64,000 bases of DNA from Hippopus hippopus (lineage: Eukaryota > Mollusca > Bivalvia > Cardiida > Cardiidae), in NCBI GenBank assembly GCA_946811185.2, contig OX328100.1, forward strand, positions 19,270,999 to 19,334,998, in the 5' to 3' direction. The notes below the pieces were generated by a model that was not told the DNA's origin, searched no databases, and saw only the letters and a program-made list of their open reading frames with translations. Below, in pieces: positions 25,060 to 35,660 of this stretch. The position numbers and the translations under genes were made by a program. Within the stretch, counting starts at the first letter, position 1; every line of letters begins with the position of its first letter.

Positions 25060-25205
25060 GTATGTGCTGTGCGTATGTATATATGTATGTATGTATGTTT
25101 GCGTGTATGTACGTTTGTGTGTGCGTGTGTATGTGAGTATGTATGTGGCTATTTATGTACGCATTTATGTTTGTGTGTATGTATGTATGTATGCTCACAT
25201 GTACA
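25060..25205. repeat. TATG/TGTA microsatellite
   Basis: Interrupted runs of GTATGTATGTATG and GTGTGTATG. Confidence 0.85.
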
Positions 25206-25739
25206 TGTACATTTGCCCTTAAACCTGTAAACATACAGTATTTCTACAACACATAGAAATTCTGTTCTTCAGGATTTTTGTTCAACCACGAATTTTGCAC
25301 TATAAGATATGTACTACTTCTCACTACCTACATCAAACAAATACCCTAGAATTTAATATGCTTAGATTGAGTCTCAAATTATTGTTTAAAACTCACTCAC
25401 ACTTTCACCTGATTTTTTAAATTTTTATATATGCTATATTCAGATTTTCATTACTCATGTGTCTTTCAGTCTGGTGTCACCTTGGATCCGATGTTGTTCG
25501 GGAAGTTTGGTCTTACTAATTCGAATACATGTGTAGGCGCTTTTCTAGGCTGGCACGTCTTACAAAATGCAAAACATTTGACCCACCATAGGTCATGATA
25601 TCGACGTTTGGCGTGCAAGCATAGGAAACTTTTACGCTAGTACACACGGCTGCAGTAGACATTATCTTTACCTCTTAAAGTTTTCTGCTATCTTTGGTTA
25701 TCTCCTCAAAGCTTCGAAAAAGCTAATTTTATTTCTGAA

Positions 25740-26070
25740 CTGCCTAAGGCCTATTCTTTTTCGCAGTTTTTTCGCTATTGTTATTATTCTACCTGGCGAT
25801 ATCGAGCCAAATCCTGGTCCTCACCCAGATGCTCTCTCAGGTAATGATACTATTTCCATTGTTCATTCAGATATTCCCAGCATACGTAATAAAATCAATT
25901 ATATTATTATCTGATTGTCTGACAGACTTTGACATCATGTGTTTTACAGAAACTCAACTAGACCGTAATATCGAAGACTCGGATCTGACAACTGAACCAA
26001 GCGACAGTACTATGTACAGACAAGACCGTACTTCACACTCCGGTGGACTTCTGATTTTGGGTATTTTAAA
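25740..26070 (+). pseudogene. 5' fragment of a CR1-like LINE ORF2 with 2A-like peptide
   Basis: At 25795-25821 the frame reads GDIEPNPGP, preceded by a hydrophobic run (FFAIVIILP). This fits the 2A ribosome-skipping consensus D-[V/I]-E-x-N-P-G-P. Then ISIVHSDIPSIRNKINYI and, after a frameshift near 25910, LTDFDIMCFTETQLDRNIEDSDL: the opening of the apurinic endonuclease domain of CR1-like LINEs, with the ETxL glutamate. The copy ends near 26070 where a palindromic MITE begins, with no reverse transcriptase. 2A-like peptides at this place are known in several non-LTR elements of sea urchins and molluscs; activity here is not shown. Confidence 0.75.
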
Positions 26071-26081
26071 GTTATTTCATA

Positions 26082-26308
26082 CGGCTTGCAACACGCGAAA
26101 AGGCGCATTCGGACATTTGCGTAAAGTGTCGTCTCGGACCAGGCTAATTCGAGACAGCACTTTACGACTACATTAGATTTTGTCCTACAGTAGACTTGCG
26201 CGAAACAGAAATTACATAAAAACGGAAAGTGTTGTCTCGGATTAGCCTGCTGATCCGAGACGACAATTTACGCAAATGTCCGACTACCCTTTTTTCGTGT
26301 TGCAGGCC
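26082..26308. mobile_element. palindromic MITE (~227 bp)
   Basis: GGCTTGCAACACGCGAAAA..GCATTCGGACATTTGCGTAAAGTGTCGTCTCGGA at the left is mirrored by TCCGAGACGACAATTTACGCAAATGTCCGAC...TTTTTTCGTGTTGCAGGCC at the right. A second TCTCGGA/TCCGAGA pair lies inside. No coding capacity. Confidence 0.8.
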
Positions 26309-27055
26309 ATATATTTATAACACTGTTAGTAGTGTTTTAAAAAAAAAACACCTATTTACCCTGTATTACAATCGTTTCCTGAAAATGCATGCATTGCCAA
26401 CCCGTTTGATTGTATACTTGAAGGTATTTTTACAGCATCAAGTTGTACTTTTAAACTGCATCTTTTCATGTTTTAATCCCTAGTCTAATATAGGCTAATG
26501 GGCTTATTTGGTTGTGTAGACTGTCAAATTGGGCATTGATTTTCACGGGTGCTTCTTGATATGGGGTTGTTGCCACGCATCCTCTTTGTCAGAATTTTTT
26601 TGTTGTTTGCATGGCCCGAATATATAATTTGTGTAATCCCGACATGTAGATCTGGATACTCCGATCTGCTTGCCACGTCCCGTGTATAGGACGCTATGGT
26701 AGGTGGAGGCCACTTGTAATAAAATTTAAATTCTAAATCACGGATTACCCAAATAAAAAACGAACTCATGACCGTCTAGAAAATGACTCTACTTCTGTTT
26801 AATCGACAAATGGCTTTCCCCGGTTTCTATTTATTGAACCCGTTAATAATGAACAACCAATTACAAAGCTTTCACCATTCATTAATGAAAGTATTAGTTC
26901 AATTGCTGGATCACCGAAATCTGTGTAAAGCTAAGAACTGGCGGTCATCTTTGGGAGGTAGATAAACCTCAACACGCAAAAAGTCTGCTCGGGTTGTGCA
27001 ATTTTACAATGTCCCTACGAAATACTATGCACATTGATTACCGAATTCCTCAAGG
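26309..27055. other. intergenic, nothing recognised
   Basis: No supported feature. The short ORFs show no domain. Confidence 0.4.
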
Positions 27056-27310
27056 GGTATAATACGCTGCCGAGATTAAGCTGGTGTTACTGAAGAAGAC
27101 TTCAAAGTCCATTAGATCAAAGTCAGGAGAGTAGGACAGTGATACAACTCTATGAAACTCGGTAGATCTATCTCTCACCGTTTAGTCTCTACCCGATCAG
27201 CCGGAGCGTTGTCACGGTGCAAGAGAACTCGCCCGAAATCCAAACCCGGTAACTTTTCCTGTGTCAGACTGAAAGAGAAGTGAAGGAATCCAAAGACAGC
27301 ATACTTTGTT
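27056..27310 (-). pseudogene. mariner-like transposase fragment
   Basis: The minus strand encodes VLLHRDNAPADRVETKR followed, after a stop, by VSLSYSPDFDLMDFEVFF. This is the conserved pair HxDNAPAH...PYSPDLAPxDF of mariner transposases, with the second catalytic Asp present and the third region altered. Only this ~80-codon piece is seen, with stops and no terminal repeats. Confidence 0.7.
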
Positions 27311-28261
27311 TTTGCCAAGTTGTTCTGTTTGAATGTTATGTACAACCGTCCTTCCGACACTTAGCCTTGTTTAAAGGTCACGGGTATAAGAAAAAAATGG
27401 GGGTACAAATTCAGAAAAACCAGTACAACTCTAAATTGTCTTCTCAAATGCCTCTTTCTCTTTCAGGTGAAGAAAACTCATATCAATCTATTAAGTGAAT
27501 GTTCATCTTTACATGTCACTAACAGTGGAAGAATTGTTTGGCAAAGTGTTAAGTGTCAAGTGTAAGTCTATATGCTCATCTTTTCACATGCCTTTTGTAC
27601 AACAGATTTAATGTCGAGCTCTGAGCCACTAAAACTCGGACAGCCATTTGTTTTGGTATCGTGTTTTTCCTATCGGTTTCTGAATAACCTTGCTTTGATC
27701 TGCTTTCATCTGCGACACTATTATCCTCCTCTGTTCCCGTTGTTTAATTTGGCTTTACTGTCTTACGGAAATCCGAATTCTGAAATCCGAAAGCTTTCAA
27801 AGTACAGCATTTCTAATTTTCAATTTTAGTTTACAAAACGCGTTTTCATTGACTGTGTCAAAGAAAGAACATATGAATCAGGGATATTTTTTGAAAAAAA
27901 AAAAAACCGAGTCCCAGTCTGCAATTATTTATCACAAACGTTAAGACCGTGTACGCCGACCGTTTAAATGTTCTAAAAATGGAAAGCTGGAAATCCCAAA
28001 TTTTCCGCTGTTTTACATTTTCCGAAAATCGGGTTTAAATGAGCCGTTCTATGCAATCAACTTCCTTTTTTCTTCGATCTTCGTCCGTATTTTTTTATCG
28101 TGATTTTACGTATAGGGTTGTCATTTTGTACGTTTTCTATTTCATACATACATGTTTCACGTAAAATTTTGCGTGATCGGGAACTCTGAACTTATACTGA
28201 TCTCTCTCGATTCTGCTTCCTGGGAACTACACAAATACTCGCGCCGAATGTGTGTGCTAAT
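27311..28261. other. intergenic, nothing recognised
   Basis: No repeat boundary or coding signature found. Confidence 0.4.
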
Positions 28262-28346
28262 GAAAAATCCCAAAGATGACACCGGGTATCGAACACGGGA
28301 TCTTTTGGTTACGAGGCCAACGCTCTACCTCACAACCACGAACACC
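28262..28346 (-). repeat. tRNA-derived SINE head
   Basis: The minus strand reads GGTGTTCGTGGTTGTGAGGT..AGAGCG (box-A-like) and CCCGTGTTCGATACCCGG (box B, 28284-28295), with a CCTCGTAACC anticodon-loop-like part. A body may extend toward 28150. A functional tRNA is unlikely because the acceptor arms do not pair. Confidence 0.65.
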
Positions 28347-28642
28347 ACGTGGTTGGCTGCCACCGATGTCGTCAGCAACTCCTGTTCTTCCTTCTTGGAA
28401 CCGTTTATAATACCACTGGCTTACGACATATTTGCAGCTTCTTAGATCCTAATTATGGCTTCAGACTGCGGTTTCCCTGCTGAGAGCGTCCCGTGAAGTC
28501 GAAATCACACATCGCTTCGCTTCAGTCTTGTTTAGGGTAAAGTTTACGAAATCTGTCATGTAACAGTTTTTGTCGAATTGTTGTTATAAAACTTACAATG
28601 ACGTCGAGGTCCTAAAGAATCAAACAGCAAAGTTTGGTAGAC
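28347..28642. other. left flank of the Polinton
   Basis: No gene recognised. It ends in the target duplication GACGTG at 28643-28648. Confidence 0.45.
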
Positions 28643-28648
28643 GACGTG
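28643..28648. repeat. 6-bp target-site duplication of the Polinton, left
   Basis: GACGTG, identical to 46798-46803. Six base pairs is the diagnostic duplication length for Polinton integrase. Confidence 0.95.
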
Positions 28649-28883
28649 AGTAGATAGGAAAGGAGAGAACTGGGTTTAACTTCATCTCATCCCATCTACC
28701 CCTCCTTTAAATTCAACCTGCTAAACCGAAATCTTGATTAACTATGTGTGTGCTTTAATTAATAATTTAACCATCTCTATGATTAAATTATTGTTTCAAC
28801 CATGTCTGTCTTTAAAACTAAATCCAGCCATAACCCTGGCTAACTCTCAAACCTATCCATGTATGTGCTTTAATTAATAATTT

Positions 28884-29057
28884 AACCATCCCCCTGCTCA
28901 ACTCTCAATTCCAACCATCTCTCTGCTCAAGTCCCAATTCTAACCATTCCCCTGCTCAAGTCCCAATTCTAACCATCCCCCTGCTCAACTCTCAATTCCA
29001 ACCATCTCTCTGCTCAACTCTCAATTCCAACCATCTCTCTGCTCAAGTCATTGTCTC
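28884..29057. repeat. 29-bp minisatellite inside the left TIR, 6 units
   Basis: Unit AACCATCYCYCTGCTCAA plus STCYCAATTCY. Six units in register, followed by a seventh broken start (AACCATGCTG). The mirror array is at 46385-46558 with the same copy number. Confidence 0.9.
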
Positions 29058-29279
29058 AACCATGCTGTGCCTGAAACTAGGTTTAATCATATTCTAGGTT
29101 AGTTTCTTAGCAGGTTGGAATTAACCATAGTCCAAAAATCACCTGCGTTTCTTCGCGAAGCGGCTCCGTACGTATTTTTATTATATAAAAATTTTCTTAA
29201 ATTAATTTTTTATTTGTCTCTTCTTTTATCTTACATTCTTCATGACAAGCGTAACTCATGCAAAAACTCATGTAAATCG

Positions 29280-29297
29280 CTCATATAGATATATGAG
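29280..29297. terminator. palindrome just after PolB stop
   Basis: CTCATATAGATATATGAG; the right TIR has the perfect form CTCATATAGCTATATGAG (46145-46162). It lies 5 nt past the PolB stop on the minus strand. Possible 3'-end signal or TIR cruciform; function inferred. Confidence 0.5.
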
Positions 29298-29302
29298 AGA
29301 AA

Positions 29303-32300
29303 TTATCCTCTTCTCTCCGTTATCTTACGGTGTCCCCAGGCTAACGTGTCAATCTTGTTTTCCAACACAAACCTTTTATCGTCATCTCCACTTAACGCTA
29401 TTTTATTTACCTCTTCTGTATACAGCTGGTGATTATAACTCCTAATTACCGTCATCTTCCTATACTGCTCCTTTTCTTCAAACAAACATTTCTTATAATG
29501 CTCATGACTGATAAAATCCCTAACAACTTGCTGTTTAATACCTTTACACTTCTTACTTTCCTTTCCGTCATCAAACATTTTAAACGAGTATAATTTAGAT
29601 CTAAGACCAACAAACTCCTCAATAATTTTACCATTTACCTCATCCTTAAACATACCAATTACTTTCTTATTCATACCAGTCGGGATACCTGATGGATGAT
29701 CAGGTGGGTAATCACTTGTATCAAATTTATCTTTAACATCACCACTGATATCTTTATAAAAATCTTCTGTTTCTATTTCATACATTAAACTGTCTGTATC
29801 AGTAAAAAGAAGTTTAGCTTTTTCACCATATTTCTTCTTAATATAATTGTAATGAAAATCATACATCAATGTTTTACTTAAATCTAAAATAGACATACCA
29901 ACATAAATAGGTTTATTAAAATATAGATGTGTTTTTCTCATCTGAATTATACATAAATCCTCATCAATAGATATTATATTATAAAAGTTCGGTTTAGCAG
30001 CTAATTTTTCTGCTTTTTGTCTGGTACTAACTAATTTTATATCAACTCTATTTCTAATATTTTCCATAGTTTTACTAAATACTGAGTTATTCATTTGCTT
30101 AAAGAAATCCTTTTCGAAATCATTTGTTGCCTTTTTCCTAAGCTCAGTATTTACTTCGATATAAGGTTTTAACCACTCACTCTCATCAAAACTGACCCCT
30201 CTGTGTATCTTTTTAATCTTTAAACCTAAACTTAAATATAATTTTAAATTTTCATAATGAATTATATATTTTTCTTTATCATATAAATTAAGGATAAGTT
30301 TTTCAACCTTATTAATTTTTAATCGTTCAGGAGCTAAAGGAAAATCATTATGTAAATCATGTAACTCCTCAGGGTATTCCAAGTCAACTTCTAATATACA
30401 TGGGTGATTTCTCCAATTTTCTAATTCATCCTCATTCATCCATTTAAAATTACCTGTGGGAAGTTTCATACACATTGCCCAACCATGAAGATTATTCGCG
30501 TCTAAATAAGTAATATATTTTGATGATTCATTAGGATTATATTTCTCACCCATATATAGATGATTTGCCTTTGCAAATCGTCTAAAAATAGTTGATATAC
30601 CACCTTTAATTCCTATTTCGATAAATAATATCATATCTGGATCAGACAATAAATCTAATTTTACACCAGTAATCTTTAACATTGCATCCCAGGCTAATCC
30701 AGGTGCTGTATAAAACTATGATGGATCTAACCCATAATTATTAAAACAAAGTTTCCTAAAATTCTCAAAGACATCAGCTAATAGTAAAACATCTGTCTTA
30801 TTATATAAATCATGATAATCCTTAAATGTTTTCATACCAAATGTTTTCCAAACATTTAATGCATGTTGATAATCTTCTTTCTTTATTCCACTACATTTAA
30901 GTTTTGAGTAGAATTCCCTTGGTAAAGGTAATTTTGTTTCACCTAGTTTTCTAAGTTGATCAAACCATTCATATGGAAAGATTCCTTTCTTTGAAACTAA
31001 ATCAAACTTTTCACCAGTAAAATATTTTGAAAGATTATCCATATTTTCTTTTGGTAATATACTAACCAGTCCATCTAAACTTTTTGGTAAAAACCTCAAA
31101 CTATCAAGAAATCTAATTTCATGAGGTTTTTCTTTAGAAACACCTTCTTTATCTATATATTGAATTGGTATTTTCTTAGAGACACTAATATATGTTTCTC
31201 TATTTGTTGGAATGCAACTTGTATCACCAGGTGTTTTCATTAAATCTTTTATAAACAAATGAACATCATATTTACTAAAATTATGAAAAAACACAGGCGT
31301 AAAAGTTGGTCTTCTACATTTTAAATTACACATATTATGAGCGGCTCCCCTAAACTTTCCTGTATAATGACAATGATCTCTAACTTTTTTATCATGTTTT
31401 GTAAATGGTTCATTACATATCCAGCATTTTGTTGCTCTATCAAACTTTCTTTTATCATCAAGTCTAAAATTCATTTTCCTCGTTGGTATACTATCTATTT
31501 CCTTTACAACATTTTACAAATCTTCTATGAATTTCTCTGATGCATTTTCGCCTGAATATTGAACAAGCTTTGAAGGATATATATTTTCATGAAGTGATTT
31601 AACGTAAAAACAACATCCTGAAATTTTATGTTCATGAATTTGTTTTGTTCCATTGCCTTTCTTTTCATATTTCTTTTCTAATGTGGATTCCATATCCGCA
31701 TAAATTGTAAAAGGATGTTTTTGTTGTTTATGAAAGTTTTGAAACGATATTTGTGAGCCCTTTTCTGGTAAATCTATTCTAACAGCATCTTTTCCATTAC
31801 AATATTCTAAATGTTTATTTAAAGTTTCTTTTTTCTGGAAATGATTTAGGCATCTTTCACAAATATAAATTTTACATTATGGTTAGAAATTTGTGCTGAT
31901 AGCAATCTACTCAAATCCTTAATTAAACAATAATGTTTTTTACCACCTTTTTCTAGAAGTAAAAGATTAACATGATATTCTCTTTTGTAAACTTCTTTAC
32001 TTACACTAAGTGGATAAACACCAGTAAAACCACTATAGGCATGAACTGATACAGATATAGAAGGATTTTGTTTTTCAAATTTATTTCTATCCTGAATGGA
32101 AACAGGATAATTAATTCCTTCCATATTAATTGTGTTTAACAAAGGTCTTAGTCTATCAATTCTTTCAGGATTATTATCTGTTGGGTTTAAAGCTATAAGA
32201 ATACAATACGCAAAACACATATCATCATCTGTATTTTTTGGATTAATAACACTTTTTGTATTTCTTACCTTAGGAGGAGTTGGAAACCAAGAACCAACTC

Positions 32301-33042
32301 TTAACGGATTATATGATACTGTGTGTAATCTTAAATCGATTATGTAAAGAACTCTCCAATAATCTTTTTTCATTTCATGTGATGCTATATAAATTAATAT
32401 CTCTTCTGACATTTCATCATATATTTCATTTTCATCATCTCCATCCAAATTAACAATTGGGTAACCAGAATCAAAATTCATAGATTGTAATTCATTAGTA
32501 ATAGAGTGTTTCATCATACATGTCATAATAAGTTTAACTTTTGTTTGACGGTTATTTCTCATAACATTGGTTAATCCATCTTTTGCTAAATTAAAAAAAA
32601 AATCGCCTGGTGAAAAGTTCGCTTTACCTTCTATAAAATATTCTTTGGTAAAACCTCTAAATGCTGATGGTCCTTCTACAATTTTTATTTTCTCTTGGGT
32701 TTTATATAAATTATCTATTCTTTCTTTTAAAGCTTTTAGCCTAGGTGAAATACTTTTTGGAATTTCTTCAATATTATCTAAATACTCCATTAAATCCTCA
32801 GCTGCGGCTGTAGGTGGAATTAGTGGTGTGGGTGATATTGTAGGAGACGGAACAAAGGGTGTTTGGGTTATTATCGGGCGACTTATATTACCAATATCGT
32901 TATCTAATATTGGTGTGCCTCGATTACTTAAGAGATCAATTAAGGGGCCTCTTCTAAGCCTAGAGTATCCTCTAATTCCTCTAGACTTAGCTAAATTCTT
33001 TAGACCTTGTAAAGTATATATAGTATAATTAATATTTTCCAT
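29303..33042 (-). pseudogene. polB: protein-primed family B DNA polymerase (PolB), disrupted
   Basis: Replicative polymerase of the Polinton, about 1,245 codons long in total. The N-terminal third (31846-33042, 398 codons) is open. Then come a C2H2-like finger, Exo I (YADMES), a Cys/His endonuclease-VII-like insert (CWICNEPF, DHCHYTGKFRG), Exo II (FHNFSKYD), Exo III (KTDVLLLADVFE), motif A (YLDANNLHG), motif B (KQMNNSVF), motif C (FTDTDS) and the tail SGDDDKRFVLE. Breaks: one frameshift near 31855-31862, TAA at 31514-31516, TAG at 30716-30718; all downstream pieces are in one frame. The start ATG follows TATATATAAAA. The C-terminus and stop lie inside the TIR. The catalytic motifs themselves are intact, so decay is recent. 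Confidence 0.93.
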
Positions 33043-33084
33043 TTTTATATATATAAAATAAAAAAACTTAACTTAATTCCATAA

Positions 33085-33115
33085 AATTTTATTATGACAA
33101 TGTCATAATAAAATT
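33085..33115. terminator. perfect AT-rich hairpin, 14-bp stem
   Basis: AATTTTATTATGAC / GTCATAATAAAATT around the loop AAT. It lies between the SAP-like gene (upstream on the minus strand) and the PolB start, overlapping the distal stop of the former. Likely a 3'-end formation signal; inferred. Confidence 0.65.
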
Positions 33116-33152
33116 ACTGAATGTTAATCTTATATTTATTTCTCCAAACCCT

Positions 33153-33461
33153 TCAATTCCAGTTCGCAATCGTTTGAGGACAATGATCTATAAATTTACT
33201 TGCCATGTAAATTGATGGAAAGGTTTTTATTTCACCAGTTCCAACATCCTCTAAACTAACTTTTTTAGGATTATGCATAATAGTTTTTAATCTATCAAAC
33301 CTAGAATCCATACTTCTTTCTTTTTTAGGTAACTTAGGTGTCTCCTCTGGGAACAAACCATGTTTTTTCACCAACTCAACTAACCGTTTTTTATTCCAGT
33401 AAGTGTAAAATTTTATATTATTTTTTTTAAGAATTTCTTTTAAATCTGATGTCTTTATCAT
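33153..33461 (-). CDS. small SAP-like / NUMOD-like DNA-binding protein, truncated
   Basis: 102 codons. Residues 2-35 (TSDLKEILKKNNIKFYTYW..KRLVELVKK) look like a SAP-type helix-extension-helix DNA-binding motif. Residues 70-100 (VSLEDVGTGEIKTFPSIYMA) resemble the NUMOD-type repeat of homing-endonuclease-associated proteins. The TGA at 33153-33155 is probably a late nonsense change, because the same frame stays open for 12 more codons to TAA 33114-33116, next to the hairpin. Start ATG follows CCTATATAAAA. It lies between the MCP and PolB genes; a role in element DNA handling is inference. Confidence 0.65.
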   Translation of the reverse strand: MIKTSDLKEILKKNNIKFYTYWNKKRLVELVKKHGLFPEETPKLPKKERSMDSRFDRLKTIMHNPKKVSLEDVGTGEIKTFPSIYMASKFIDHCPQTIANWN

Positions 33462-33483
33462 TTTTATATAGGAAAGAAAAATC

Positions 33484-34767
33484 TTAATACACTACACTCA
33501 TTTTATTTCCATCAGTCTGAAAGTTAATTAACCTATCACTAATAATAACAGCATATGCCTCGGTGTTTGCAAGCACATTTTCAGTAAAATTTGCCTTAAT
33601 TTGGATATCGGTGACTGAGTATTTTAATCTCTCACTCTGTTTGGAAACGTCAAACAAAAACAAAGGATAAAGGGTTTTATAATCTGAGGGGGTAATGTTA
33701 GGGTTTGACACCAATTCATCCATGTTATAAAACTTAGATCTAAATAGAGCAGCATCACCATACACTCTACTAAATTGGTTCGCAGTGAATGAAAAATTAT
33801 AGTCAACAGCAGGATATCTAGTAGATTTAGCATAACATAAATATTTTTAACGTTTCTATGATCAAATATAGCTGGATTTTGTTGCTGGTCACCACTTTTA
33901 CCAGTCTGAAAACCAACAATGATAAAACGTGGCACTTCAGGAGATGATTTGACAGAAAGTCTCCAGCTAAATGATGTTGACTGAGGAACCCCGATAGAGT
34001 CACACTGTCTCATTCTATATCCAACCGGTATTTTTTCTTTTTTCTCGATAATTTTATAAAGTTCCATCTTTTCTTTATCTGCAGGTAGCACGTGTGGCAT
34101 AAACCATGATACTTTAAGTAATGTAATTCTACCATCAGCAGGAGCAGCACCATCTTGAAAGATTGCATCATTATCATCATTTCTTGTTAAGGTGAGAGTT
34201 TGCTTCATTCCATACAGTATTTTACTATAATCTTCAAAAACCAAATATATGTTTTAATGGAACTCTGAAGCTAAAGGTACCTCTTGGAAGAGCATCATTA
34301 ATAATATAATTTCTTCTTACAATAAAAGCAGTGTTTTCAGCAACTGCATTAGCTGCTGTATCTTTATACCAACATTGATTTAACCCTTGTGATTTAGAAA
34401 AATCATTCGGATATTTCAACAAACCAAGCATTGTAGTAATCTGACCTGGATGTGTTATGGATTCAATTTCCTGACCTGAAAGTTGATATTTAATATTTTT
34501 AAAAAGATACACGAGCCCATTGTTTGTTAAAGAAATACTGGTGTTAGCATCATAAACTGCACCATTATCACTTCTTACTAATTCACCTATAATAAGTAAA
34601 TAGCTCTCATTAGGATGTGTAAAAATATCTTGGGTTTCGATACTAATTCTAATATCTCCTCCTGAGTTGTTGAGATTTGCTCCTGTGATTGGTTCATACT
34701 CAAAGTGTTCATACTCATCAATACTATCGTATTTTAAAATTGGGTCGGTAATTCTTAAAATGTCCAT
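33484..34767 (-). pseudogene. major capsid protein (double jelly-roll), disrupted
   Basis: Three overlapping ORFs on the minus strand form one gene of about 427 codons. The first piece (34234-34767) has the strand-rich N-terminal barrel (DIFTHPNESYLLIIGEL, NNGLVYLFKNIKYQLSG). The second (to about 33835) continues with VSWFMPHVLPADKEKMELY and PRFIIVGFQTGKSGDQQQNP. The third (33484-33765 and slightly upstream) ends with SKFYNMDELV...YPLFLFDVS..SERL..SVTDIQI. These are the sequence signatures of Polinton MCPs. Frameshifts lie in an A5 run at 34236-34240 and near 33831-33840. Start context AATAAAAAATG. As it stands it cannot make a capsomer. Confidence 0.88.
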
Positions 34768-34778
34768 TTTTTATTATT

Positions 34779-34810
34779 ACAATTATAATTTAAAATAAAA
34801 TTATAATTGT
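34779..34810. terminator. perfect AT-rich hairpin, 13-bp stem
   Basis: ACAATTATAATTT / AAATTATAATTGT with loop AAAATA. It begins 12 nt past the stop of the minus-strand gene at 34822-35190 and just above the MCP start. Confidence 0.7.
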
Positions 34811-34821
34811 GTTACTTTACT

Positions 34822-35190
34822 CTAAATCTCTAACCAAAGCTGGGGAAAAGACTTATTTTCATTATTAACAAAAACACCTTTAAGTTTAATGATTTTTAGT
34901 TTATCTTCTTGGATATATGTTTTCTTTTTTGGATAAATCTTGTTTCCATACACAAGTGTTACTTGGGGTATACCCCACTCTTGTAAACGCACATTCACCT
35001 TTTCCTAAATATCTTTCATTACGTTTACTTTTTCAGAGGACAACTTCACAACGGCTTTTTTATAACCATATTGTGTGTTATTAATTTCGAGGATCTCACA
35101 ATCTTCTAGGTTTAAAGATGCACCAGATATATTAATAGAACTACTATTGTATTTTTCATAAAATGCACGCCAAATTGATCATTCTGACAT
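34822..35190 (-). pseudogene. small Polinton gene of unknown function, two nonsense codons
   Basis: One frame of 122 codons from ATG 35190 to TAG 34822-34824, interrupted by TGA at codon 4 (35179-35181) and TAG at codon 62 (35005-35007). The readable parts are beta-rich (GVFVNNENKSFPQLWLEI, VTLVYGNKIYPKKKTYI). It sits between the core-like gene and MCP with conserved spacing and ends just before a hairpin, which argues that it was a real gene. A structural role is guessed from position only. Confidence 0.6.
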
Positions 35191-35253
35191 TTTCTTTTTT
35201 TACAAGTAATATTTTTTTCTTTAACTTATTTACATTTTTTTCTTTATACTACT

Positions 35254-35643
35254 TTAATGCCTGCTCCGCTGTTTAATTTTTTTAACTAAATCTTGAATAG
35301 CAATTGCACTTCCATCTATTAATGTATTAATGTTTTGTGTTGTAGGGGTATCAGCGGGTTTTGGGGTTGCGTTATATTTTTGTAAAATTTTCTTTGATTT
35401 TGGTGTTAAAGCTTTTGTAACTAATTTTTTTCCTGCGTCTACAGCTGCACTCTTTCCAACCTCTAAAGCTTTCTTTACACCTTCCTTAGCTACACTCTTT
35501 CCCGCATCAAGGGCAGAGGATGTAATTTGTTTAGCTGCGTTACTTGTAAAAAGCCTCGTTAAAAAGTTTGCAATGCTGTCAAAGATTCCGGCACCACCAT
35601 ATGAACATTTTTTTTTAAATCCGTGGTTTTTAATGATAATCAT
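35254..35643 (-). CDS. basic amphipathic core / minor virion protein candidate
   Basis: 129 codons, intact. The N-terminal motif is MIIIKNHGFKKKCSYGGAG, followed by an amphipathic helix with TRLF, then Ala/Lys-rich heptad-like repeats (ALDAGKSVAKEGVKKALEVG), and a basic tail ending KKIKQRSRH. The translation can be extended 13 codons upstream, but that extension lies partly in the hAT element. ATG 35643 is preceded by CTATACTATAAAAAA, matching the other Polinton genes, and was the next codon context after the neighbouring gene's stop before the insertion. Composition recalls adenovirus core or pVI-type proteins; homology is not demonstrated. Confidence 0.7.
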   Translation of the reverse strand: MIIIKNHGFKKKCSYGGAGIFDSIANFLTRLFTSNAAKQITSSALDAGKSVAKEGVKKALEVGKSAAVDAGKKLVTKALTPKSKKILQKYNATPKPADTPTTQNINTLIDGSAIAIQDLVKKIKQRSRH

Positions 35644-35652
35644 TTTTTTATA

Positions 35653-35660
35653 GTATAGAC
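35653..35660. repeat. 8-bp target duplication of the hAT-like element, left
   Basis: GTATAGAC, repeated exactly at 37988-37995. Confidence 0.95.

Larger units (their letters stand above)
23288..25690. other. intergenic with hairpins and a TATG/TGTA microsatellite
   Basis: Hairpins lie at 23943-24000 and 24477-24538, with a degenerate one near 23360-23406. Positions 25060-25205 are (TATG)n/(TGTA)n, which creates the Thr/His-rich ORF on the minus strand. Nothing coding. Confidence 0.6.
28649..29405. repeat. left terminal inverted repeat of the Polinton
   Basis: Matches the complement of 46037-46797. Identity ends sharply after CGCTATTTTA (29405). It includes a six-copy 29-bp minisatellite (28884-29057), an AT-rich palindrome (29280-29297) and the last ~34 codons of PolB (29303-29405). 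Confidence 0.95.

Noticed and set aside
24857..25234. 125-aa minus-strand ORF rich in His, Thr and Ile
   Set aside because: It is the translation of the TATG/TGTA microsatellite; the opposite strand is open in the same way.
1..28642. Bacterial or viral contig with operons
   Set aside because: Low coding density, splice acceptors, SINEs and metazoan GTPases show animal nuclear DNA.
28884..29057. CRISPR-like array
   Set aside because: The 29-bp units are contiguous, without spacers, and occur in an animal transposon TIR.
29303..33042. PolB stops read as an alternative genetic code or programmed readthrough
   Set aside because: All three stop types occur across Polinton genes (TAA, TAG, TGA) together with indels, while the intact genes end in normal stops; decay is simpler.
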